This document shows, one piece after another, positions 1-4,479 of a stretch of 5,460 nucleotides of DNA. Source of the DNA: an uncultured Thermoleophilia bacterium (GTDB lineage: Bacteria > Actinomycetota > Thermoleophilia > UBA2241); contig CAIXSE010000285.1 in NCBI GenBank assembly GCA_903921965.1, forward strand, positions 1-5,460, given 5' to 3'. Each line of letters opens with the position of its first letter. Position 1 is the first letter of the stretch. Both the position numbers and the translations under genes were made by a program. The notes under the pieces are model-generated. The model saw nothing but the letters and a program-made list of their open reading frames with translations, did not search any database and was not told where the DNA came from.

Positions 1-110
1 CGCTGGCCGAGGAACATCGGGATCGCGATCGCGGCGAGGATGCCGATGATGATGATCACGATCAGGAGCTCGATGAGGGTGAAACCCCCGGTACCGCGGA
101 ACCGCTTCAT
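1..110 (-). CDS. Type IV prepilin (PilA-like), N-terminal fragment
   Basis: Only the first 36 codons are inside the window; the gene continues past the left edge. The start is ATG at 110-108. The protein opens with MKRFRGTGG, a short leader with three basic residues that ends in glycine, followed by FTLIELLIVIIIIGILAAIAIP. That is the prepilin-peptidase cleavage site (cut after Gly9, giving N-terminal Phe10), with the conserved Glu at mature position +5 and the hydrophobic helix that packs in the pilus core. In this family the leader is removed and the Phe methylated by PilD, and the subunit is assembled from the inner (cytoplasmic) membrane. The continuation MFLGQR resembles pilins of Gram-positive and actinobacterial type. 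The gene has the same orientation as pilT-pilC but is separated from them by a plus-strand gene. Whether it is the major pilin, a minor pilin or a pseudopilin cannot be decided without the C-terminal domain. Confidence 0.95.
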   Translation of the reverse strand, partial: MKRFRGTGGFTLIELLIVIIIIGILAAIAIPMFLGQ

Positions 111-116
111 GTGCCT

Positions 117-125
117 CTCCTCCTT
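117..125 (-). promoter_or_regulatory. Strong ribosome binding site of the prepilin
   Basis: On the minus strand the leader reads AAGGAGGAGAGGCACATG. The AAGGAGG core lies a normal distance before the ATG at 110-108, which fixes the prepilin start. A strong Shine-Dalgarno sequence fits a highly expressed subunit. The last ten bases, AGGCACATGA, recur at the start of pilC (minus strand, 4398-4389). Confidence 0.8.
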
Positions 126-192
126 GTCGACTGCCAAGCTTTTCACTTGCGGACTTCTCCGTGAGGCGTTCCTCCCGCCCGGCGCTTGCATC

Positions 193-226
193 GGCACATG
201 GTACGGATGACTTGACACCCTGTGCC
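193..226. repeat. Imperfect 10-bp inverted repeat in the divergent promoter region
   Basis: The arms are GGCACATGGT (193-202) and ACCCTGTGCC (217-226), separated by 14 bp. Nine of ten positions pair; the mismatch is t199/c220. The dyad lies about 83 bp upstream of the prepilin start and 136 bp upstream of the plus-strand gene. It could be an operator for a dimeric regulator of one or both genes, or a stem-loop in the prepilin 5' leader. It has no following U-tract, so it is unlikely to be an intrinsic terminator. No riboswitch family was recognised. Confidence 0.45.
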
Positions 227-334
227 CCTGCCGCCGCCCGCGTGGCGGAAGACCCTCTTGTAGCCTATGCTGCCCCCTGACCCATTGCCTGGACTAGTAC
301 GTCTGTCTAGGGACGGGCACCTGAGGGGCCTAGG

Positions 335-345
335 TATCGTATCCT
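335..345 (+). promoter_or_regulatory. Possible overlapping -10 hexamers for the plus-strand gene
   Basis: TATCGT (335-340) and TATCCT (340-345) both match the TANNNT pattern of sigma-70-type -10 elements and lie 16-26 bp before the GTG start at 362. No TTGACA-like -35 stands at 16-18 bp spacing. If used, transcription would start around 347-352 and give a very short 5' leader. That would suit the poorly placed Shine-Dalgarno sequence GGGGTGA (354-360), which is only 1 nt from the GTG. This is a weak call. Confidence 0.25.
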
Positions 346-361
346 ACCGAATCGGGGTGAC

Positions 362-1720
362 GTGGCTGACACTCGGGGCTCCGGCCACGGCAGCAGAGAC
401 ACCGGCCGGATTCCGCTGACGGATCCTGGAGCGGCTCCAGACGGGCGGCTCGCCCGGCTGCAACGGTCACGCCTCGTCCACTTCCTCATCCTCGCTCTCC
501 CCTTCGTCGCCGCGATCGCGTGGACGCGAGGTCTCAGCCAGCCCTTCCCGGGGCTCCAGGCAGGCGACGAGCCTTTGCACTGGGAGGTGGTCCGCGCGGT
601 CGCCGGACGCTGGCCCCTGCCGCTGCTGTCGGGCTATGCCACCTGGTCCGGACCCCTCGTGTACTGGCTCATCGCCACCCTCGCACTGCCGCTGGGGGGC
701 TCGCTCGTGGCGGCACGCTTCGTCGTCGCCTCGCTGTCCTGGGGGACGTGTGCCCTGGCCTACGTCATCTTCCGCGACCGGCTCGCCGCACGCCCCACCG
801 ACGCCCTGTGGCTGAGCCTTCTCCTGGCCGTCTCCCCGTTCTTCCTGGGGCAGTCGTTCCACGTCCTCACGGACAACCCGGCCTGGTTCTTCGTGGTGCT
901 GGGGCTCGAGCGCCTGCTCGCGTACACGGCCCGTCCGGCGCCGGGGCGCTTCGCCGCGTTCGCCGCGTGCGTCGCGGCCGCGTCGCTGATGCGCCACATC
1001 TCGGTCTGGCTCGCGCTGCCGGGTCTCGTCGCTCTTCTGAGCGTCCCTATCCCGCGGAAGCGCCGGGTGGCGGACCTCGCGCTGCTCGTGCTCTCAGTCG
1101 TGCCTCTCGCGGCCCTGCTGCTGCACTGGGGCGGGCCGTTGCCCCCGGCGCCCGGGGCGGTTCCGGCGGCATCCCCCCTCGCGGCGGGCTTCAGGCTGCG
1201 CAACCTGCTCCTGACCGCGGGTGTCACGGGCTGGTACGCGGTGTTCCTGCTGCCGTCGCGCGAGGTCGCCGCCTGGTGGCGGCGGGCCAGGACCGACAGA
1301 CGCTGGGCGGCCGCACTCACACTGCCGGCCGCGGCGGCGCTCGTCGCCCTCGCCGCCGGTGCCCTCGGCGTGGTGACCACCTACCTGGGTCTCGTGTCGC
1401 GTCTGCCGCAGCCACTCTTGAGGGGGTCAGGGCTCCTCTGGTGGATCCTGGTCCCGCTGGGCGCTGGCGCAGTGACGGCACTGGTCGCGACGCGTCTCGC
1501 CGGGGCCAGGGACCGCGTGCTCGCGGCCGCGCTGGTGGGCCTGCTGCTGAGCGCCGTGGCCAACCCACGCTGGTACCAGCGGTACGTCGACGCCCCCGTG
1601 CTGCTGCTCATGGCTTGCCTTGCCGTCACGGCGGCCGCGGGCCTGACCCGGCTCGACCGGGAACGCTGGGCACTGGCGATCGCAGTGTCCGCGGCGGCCT
1701 ACGCGCTGCTGCAGGTCTGA
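362..1720 (+). CDS. Polytopic membrane protein, probable GT-C fold glycosyltransferase
   Basis: The product is 452 residues with roughly 11-13 hydrophobic segments, the first at about residues 38-55 after a charged cytoplasmic N-terminus. The first large loop after it carries GDEPLHWEVVRAVAGRWPLP (residues 68-87), with Asp69-Glu70 in the place of the catalytic acidic pair of GT-C enzymes. LTDNPAWFF (169-177) resembles the second conserved Asp loop. GT-C enzymes use polyprenyl-phosphate-linked sugars on the outer face of the membrane. The Asp-Glu loop, the SGP turn (96-98) and LMRHISVW (209-216) vaguely recall the Alg10/GT59 layout, but I cannot assign a family or substrate. The GTG start is the first start after the in-frame TAG at 308-310, and no ATG, GTG or TTG lies between them. 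The gene is divergent from the prepilin, so pilin or surface glycosylation is a positional inference. It converges with the lipoprotein gene, leaving a 7-bp gap and no room for a terminator. Confidence 0.8.
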   Translation: MADTRGSGHGSRDTGRIPLTDPGAAPDGRLARLQRSRLVHFLILALPFVAAIAWTRGLSQPFPGLQAGDEPLHWEVVRAVAGRWPLPLLSGYATWSGPLVYWLIATLALPLGGSLVAARFVVASLSWGTCALAYVIFRDRLAARPTDALWLSLLLAVSPFFLGQSFHVLTDNPAWFFVVLGLERLLAYTARPAPGRFAAFAACVAAASLMRHISVWLALPGLVALLSVPIPRKRRVADLALLVLSVVPLAALLLHWGGPLPPAPGAVPAASPLAAGFRLRNLLLTAGVTGWYAVFLLPSREVAAWWRRARTDRRWAAALTLPAAAALVALAAGALGVVTTYLGLVSRLPQPLLRGSGLLWWILVPLGAGAVTALVATRLAGARDRVLAAALVGLLLSAVANPRWYQRYVDAPVLLLMACLAVTAAAGLTRLDRERWALAIAVSAAAYALLQV

Positions 1721-1727
1721 CGCGGCC

Positions 1728-2372
1728 TCAGAGGAAAGCGAACGTGGCCATGCACGAGACGAGCTGGCGGCCGGTGGTCGCCCAGGTCTCCTTGGCCGCC
1801 TGCGCCCTCACCAGGTAGGCCCGGTCGCCTCTGAAGGCCAGCTGGACAGAAGCCGCCACATCGTGACCAGACACGGTGTAGGCGTACGTCTCGCTCACTG
1901 CCGGTGAGCCGTCCACGGTGCTCCACGCGAGAGGTTCCACGACCTTGAGACCGGGGAGGGTCCCGATCAGTGTGGCCAGCATGGCTTCGAAATCCGCCTT
2001 GTGCGTCGTGAAGTCGGCTTCCTTCGGCGCCGCGCTCATGCGGTAGACGGCGACCTCGAGCATGTCGACGGAGGTACCGCCGACCTTCGTCCCTGCCGGA
2101 TCGGCGAAGAAGACCTGCAGCTCGGGAGCTGCAGGGTCCTTCGTGTCGGGAGGCATCTCGAGCTTCGCGAAGCCCGTGGGGTAGTCGACGGAGAACCCGT
2201 ACTCGTGGCTCCCGTACTGCGTCACCGCGAACGTGGAGGCCGACGAGTGTGGACTGGGAGCGACGCTCCCGCCGGCGCCGGAATCGCCGGCCACAGCACC
2301 CCCGCAGGATCCGAGCGCGGCAGGAACGCCGAGGGTCAGGAGGAGCGCCACGAGGGCGCGGAAGTTCTTCAT
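1728..2372 (-). CDS. Predicted lipoprotein, PsbP/DcrB-like domain possible
   Basis: The product is 214 residues. It begins with a short basic N-terminus and a hydrophobic stretch (MKNFRALVALLLTLGVPAALGSC), giving a type II signal peptide with lipobox LGSC and lipidated Cys23. A Gly/Ser/Ala/Pro-rich linker (about 24-46) follows, then one globular domain of about 165 residues. YGFSVDYPTGF (58-68) is the kind of opening motif seen in PsbP/DcrB-like (Mog1p/PsbP fold) lipoproteins, and the domain ends with an amphipathic stretch containing Cys207. I do not recognise a specific function; extracytoplasmic ligand binding or a structural role is possible. The ATG at 2372-2370 is preceded by GGAGGT (minus strand, 2381-2376), 3 nt away. 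The gene follows the sigma factor after 51 bp, with a GC-rich hairpin between them, so co-transcription is possible but not certain. Its 3' end faces the glycosyltransferase gene. Confidence 0.85.
   Translation of the reverse strand: MKNFRALVALLLTLGVPAALGSCGGAVAGDSGAGGSVAPSPHSSASTFAVTQYGSHEYGFSVDYPTGFAKLEMPPDTKDPAAPELQVFFADPAGTKVGGTSVDMLEVAVYRMSAAPKEADFTTHKADFEAMLATLIGTLPGLKVVEPLAWSTVDGSPAVSETYAYTVSGHDVAASVQLAFRGDRAYLVRAQAAKETWATTGRQLVSCMATFAFL
2114..2135. repeat. Perfect 10-bp inverted repeat inside the lipoprotein gene
   Basis: The arms CCTGCAGCTC (2114-2123) and GAGCTGCAGG (2126-2135) are exact reverse complements separated by only two bases. The repeat encodes PAAPELQ (residues 80-86), in a loop-like part of the globular domain. 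As RNA it could form a stem of about nine pairs with a 4-nt loop. It may be a chance result of G+C-rich coding DNA, an RNA stability element or a protein-binding palindrome. Confidence 0.5.
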
Positions 2373-2394
2373 GGGACCTCCGATCGCCGTGTAC

Positions 2395-2423
2395 CGCCGC
2401 CCGCGCGCCGCGCCGGGGCGGCG
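2395..2423 (-). terminator. GC-rich hairpin just after the sigma factor stop codon
   Basis: On the minus strand CGCCGCCC and GGGCGGCG (plus-strand positions 2395-2402 and 2416-2423) pair perfectly over 8 bp around a 13-nt GC-rich loop. The stem begins at the base next to the sigma factor stop codon (2426-2424). No U-tract follows, so this is not a canonical intrinsic terminator. It could be a weak terminator, an RNA 3'-end stabiliser that lowers lipoprotein expression relative to the sigma factor, or chance. Confidence 0.35.
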
Positions 2424-3164
2424 TCAGAAGAGCTTGTAGCCCAGGATGGTCTTGAGCTTGCCCAGGGCCTTGATGGACTCGCGCGAGACCTTCTTCTGCG
2501 AGAGTCCGAGCTCCTCCGCGACCTCCGACTGCGTGAGGTCGCGGAAGAAGAGCAGGTAGATGAGGCGGCGCTGGAAGGCCGAGAGCTTGTCCAGCGCACC
2601 GTACAGGGCGATGCGGTCTTCGATGGGCAGGGCGAACGACTCCTGCCTCAGGGAGTGCACCACGTCGCGGTCGGCACGTGCGTCGAGCTCGCTCGACGAG
2701 AAGGGCTCGTTGCGGCTGTGCAGCTCGATACGGGCGTACAGGTTCGTGACCTCCAGGATGCCGGCCTCGTTGATGTTCATTGCTTTTGCGAGCTCGCCCA
2801 TGGTGGGCGGCCTCCCGAGCTTGCGCAGCAGCTCGGCCGACTTCGCCTGGATCTCGCCGTAGATCTTCTTGACCCAGCGCGGCTGCCGCATGAGCAGGGA
2901 ATCGCGCAGGTGGTGCCGCAGCTCGCCGTCGACGATGGCCGTGGCATACGTGGAGAACCTGACCCCGCGGTCGGCGTCGAACCGCTGCGCGGCCTTGATG
3001 AGCCCGAGGTTGGCGACCTGCAGCAGGTCCTCGTACGGCTCGTGCGCATACGAGAAACGCTTCAGGATGTGGTGCAGGAGGTTCTGGTTGCGCCTGACCA
3101 GCTCGTCGAGCGCGGCGGGCGAGCCGCTCTCAGCGTAGGCGGCGACGAGGGCTTCGTTTTCCAC
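2424..3164 (-). CDS. RNA polymerase sigma factor, group 3 (SigB/SigF/SigG/FliA type)
   Basis: The product is 246 residues, normal for a group-3 sigma factor, which lacks region 1.1. Region 2 covers about residues 20-90 and contains YEDLLQVANLGLIKAAQRFD, then RGVRFSTYATAIVDGELRHHLRDS, the core-binding and -10 recognition segments. Region 3 (about 95-150) includes ELLRKLGRPPTMGELAKAMN. Region 4 (about 188-240) contains LTQSEVAEELGLSQKKVSRE, the helix-turn-helix that reads the -35 element. The GTG start at 3164-3162 is supported by the GGGGGAGA Shine-Dalgarno just upstream and lies 16 bp after the pilC stop, so the two genes are very likely co-transcribed. Relatives such as SigB and SigF are often held by anti-sigma factors, but no anti-sigma or anti-anti-sigma gene is visible here. 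In the cyanobacterium Synechocystis a SigF-type factor is needed for pilin expression and motility, so a pilus regulon is plausible; this is inference. It is not assignable to one named orthologue. Confidence 0.93.
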   Translation of the reverse strand: MENEALVAAYAESGSPAALDELVRRNQNLLHHILKRFSYAHEPYEDLLQVANLGLIKAAQRFDADRGVRFSTYATAIVDGELRHHLRDSLLMRQPRWVKKIYGEIQAKSAELLRKLGRPPTMGELAKAMNINEAGILEVTNLYARIELHSRNEPFSSSELDARADRDVVHSLRQESFALPIEDRIALYGALDKLSAFQRRLIYLLFFRDLTQSEVAEELGLSQKKVSRESIKALGKLKTILGYKLF

Positions 3165-3171
3165 GCACGTC

Positions 3172-3177
3172 TCCCCC
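3172..3177 (-). promoter_or_regulatory. Ribosome binding site supporting the GTG start of the sigma factor
   Basis: The minus strand reads GGGGGAGACGTGCGTG. The GGGGGA core ends 7 nt before the GTG at 3164. It lies wholly in the 16-bp gap after the pilC stop codon (3183-3181), so ribosomes finishing pilC could help initiate the sigma factor. Confidence 0.65.
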
Positions 3178-3180
3178 GCC

Positions 3181-4392
3181 CTACTTCACGATGTTCATCA
3201 TGTTGAAGATCGGCAGGTACATCGAGATGACGACGACGCCGACGATGCCGCCCACGCCGAGCATCAGGATGGGCTCCAGGATCGAGGTGAGCGACTTGAT
3301 GCTGGCGTTGACCTCGTCCTCGTAGAAGTCGGCGATCTTGCCGAGCATGGCGTCGAGCGAGCCGGTCTCTTCACCGACGGAGATCATCTGGGTGACCATG
3401 GCCGGGAACACCGACACGCCCTCGAGCGGCTTGGTGATCGACTGGCCTTCCTTGACGCTCTGCTGGACCTGGTCCATGGCCTTCTCGATGACGGCGTTGC
3501 CGGCCGCCTGGCCGGTGATCTCGATAGCTTGCAGGATGGGCACGCCGGAGGAGATGAGCGTGCCCAGCGTGCGCGAGAACCGCGCCACGGCGAGCTTGCG
3601 GATGATCTGCCCGATGCCCATGGGGATGCGCAGCTTGATGCGGTCCCAGGTCTCGCGGCCGCGCTCGGTGTGCTTGAGCCTGCGGATGCCCCACACGAGG
3701 AAGATGACGGCCGCGAGGAAGATCAGCCCGTACCAGCTGCGCAAGAGGTCGGAGAAGCCCACCATGATGCGCGTGAGCATGGGCAGCTTGGCGTCGCCCA
3801 GCTCCTTGTACATGCCGGCGAAGATGGGGATCAGGAACAGCACCATGCCGAACAGCACGAGGATGGCGAACGAGCCGATGAGGATGGGGTAGACCATCGC
3901 CGACTTGACGGCCCGGCGGATGCTGTCTTCCTTCTCGAGCTGCGCGGCCAGCCGGTTCAGCACCTCGTCGAGGATACCGCCGAGCTCGCCGGCGCGGACC
4001 ATGCTGACGTACAGCCTGCTGAACACCTTGGGGTGCTTCTCGAGCGAGTCGGACAGGCTGATGCCGGCCTCGACGTCGGCGCGGATCTCGCCGATGACCC
4101 TGGCGAGCTTCTTGTTGGGCGTCTGCTCCTCGAGGACGTAGAGGCAGCGCAGCATCGAGAGCCCCGAGTTGACCATCGTCGCGAACTGGCGCGAGAAGAC
4201 GGTGAGGTCCTTGGGCTTGATGCGCCCGCCGATGTCGATCTGGCCCCAGCCCTGCTTGACCTCGTTGAGGTCGAGGACCGTGAACCCCTGGTTGCGCAGG
4301 GTGGCGGCGACGGCCGCCTTGTTGTCCCCGTCGATCTTGCCGACGGCCTGCGCCCCGCGCTGGTCTACGGCTTTGTAGGAGAACGTGGTCAT
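3181..4392 (-). CDS. pilC: Type IV pilus inner-membrane platform protein PilC (GspF family)
   Basis: The product is 403 residues, the usual length for PilC. PilC is the cytoplasmic-membrane protein that PilB and PilT act on to add or remove pilin subunits. The N-terminal part has FSYKAVDQRGAQAVGKID (4-21). Two GspF repeats follow. The first has FSRQFATMVNSGLSM (66-80) and GELGGILDEVLNRLA (135-149). The second has ARFSRTLGTLISSGVPI (270-286) and GEETGSLDAML (340-350). Hydrophobic segments lie at about 167-191, 219-236 and 371-394, ending in ILEPILMLGVGGIVG and PIFNMMN, which are typical of the family. The ATG at 4392-4390 has AGGGAGG (4402-4396) 3 nt upstream. The gene follows pilT by 77 bp and is followed 16 bp later by the sigma factor, forming a pilT-pilC-sigma unit. 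No frameshift or missing motif was seen. Confidence 0.97.
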   Translation of the reverse strand: MTTFSYKAVDQRGAQAVGKIDGDNKAAVAATLRNQGFTVLDLNEVKQGWGQIDIGGRIKPKDLTVFSRQFATMVNSGLSMLRCLYVLEEQTPNKKLARVIGEIRADVEAGISLSDSLEKHPKVFSRLYVSMVRAGELGGILDEVLNRLAAQLEKEDSIRRAVKSAMVYPILIGSFAILVLFGMVLFLIPIFAGMYKELGDAKLPMLTRIMVGFSDLLRSWYGLIFLAAVIFLVWGIRRLKHTERGRETWDRIKLRIPMGIGQIIRKLAVARFSRTLGTLISSGVPILQAIEITGQAAGNAVIEKAMDQVQQSVKEGQSITKPLEGVSVFPAMVTQMISVGEETGSLDAMLGKIADFYEDEVNASIKSLTSILEPILMLGVGGIVGVVVISMYLPIFNMMNIVK

Positions 4393-4458
4393 GTGCCTCC
4401 CTCAGCCCCCTTCTTCCCCTTCGGTATCGGCACTACGCGAAAAACCTGCAGTCCTACT

Positions 4459-4479
4459 CGGCCGCGCCGTCAGCGGCCG
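4459..4479 (-). terminator. Hairpin around the pilT stop codon
   Basis: CGGCCGC (4459-4465) and GCGGCCG (4473-4479) form a perfect 7-bp stem with a 7-nt loop that contains the pilT stop codon (4472-4470). On the minus strand a run of five T (4444-4440) follows, but 14 nt away from the stem, too far for a standard intrinsic terminator. It could dampen read-through from pilT into pilC or mark an RNA processing point. GC-rich chance pairing is equally possible. Confidence 0.25.

Larger units (their letters stand above)
111..361. other. Divergent intergenic region between prepilin and membrane glycosyltransferase
   Basis: These 251 bp must hold the promoters for the prepilin (minus) and the membrane protein (plus). 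There is no credible ORF or tRNA. I could not find a convincing sigma-70 promoter, a sigma-54 (GG-N10-GC) promoter or a SigB-type (GTTT/GGGTA) promoter for the prepilin. What can be seen is a 34-bp dyad at 193-226, a lone TTGACA at 212-217 without a suitably spaced -10, -10-like hexamers at 335-345, and three CTAG tetramers at 295-298, 307-310 and 330-333. CTAG is usually scarce in bacterial DNA. The stretch from about 265 to 350 looks less G+C-rich than the flanking genes. Confidence 0.6.

Noticed and set aside
212..217. TTGACA as a -35 element on the plus strand
   Set aside because: No -10-like hexamer lies 16-18 bp downstream; the nearest candidates at 261-271 are too far away.
111..240. 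c-di-GMP (GEMM) riboswitch or sigma-54 promoter upstream of the prepilin
   Set aside because: I looked for the conserved GEMM core and for GG-N10-GC promoter spacing on the minus strand and found no convincing match.
520..1818. 432-codon plus-strand frame overlapping the glycosyltransferase
   Set aside because: Arg/Pro/Ala/Gly-rich with no membrane segments or motifs; it is the +1-type shadow of the real frame at 362-1720.
2001..3206. 401-codon plus-strand open frame across the lipoprotein and sigma factor genes
   Set aside because: Antisense to two well-supported genes, with no recognisable domain. It is a G+C-driven shadow frame.
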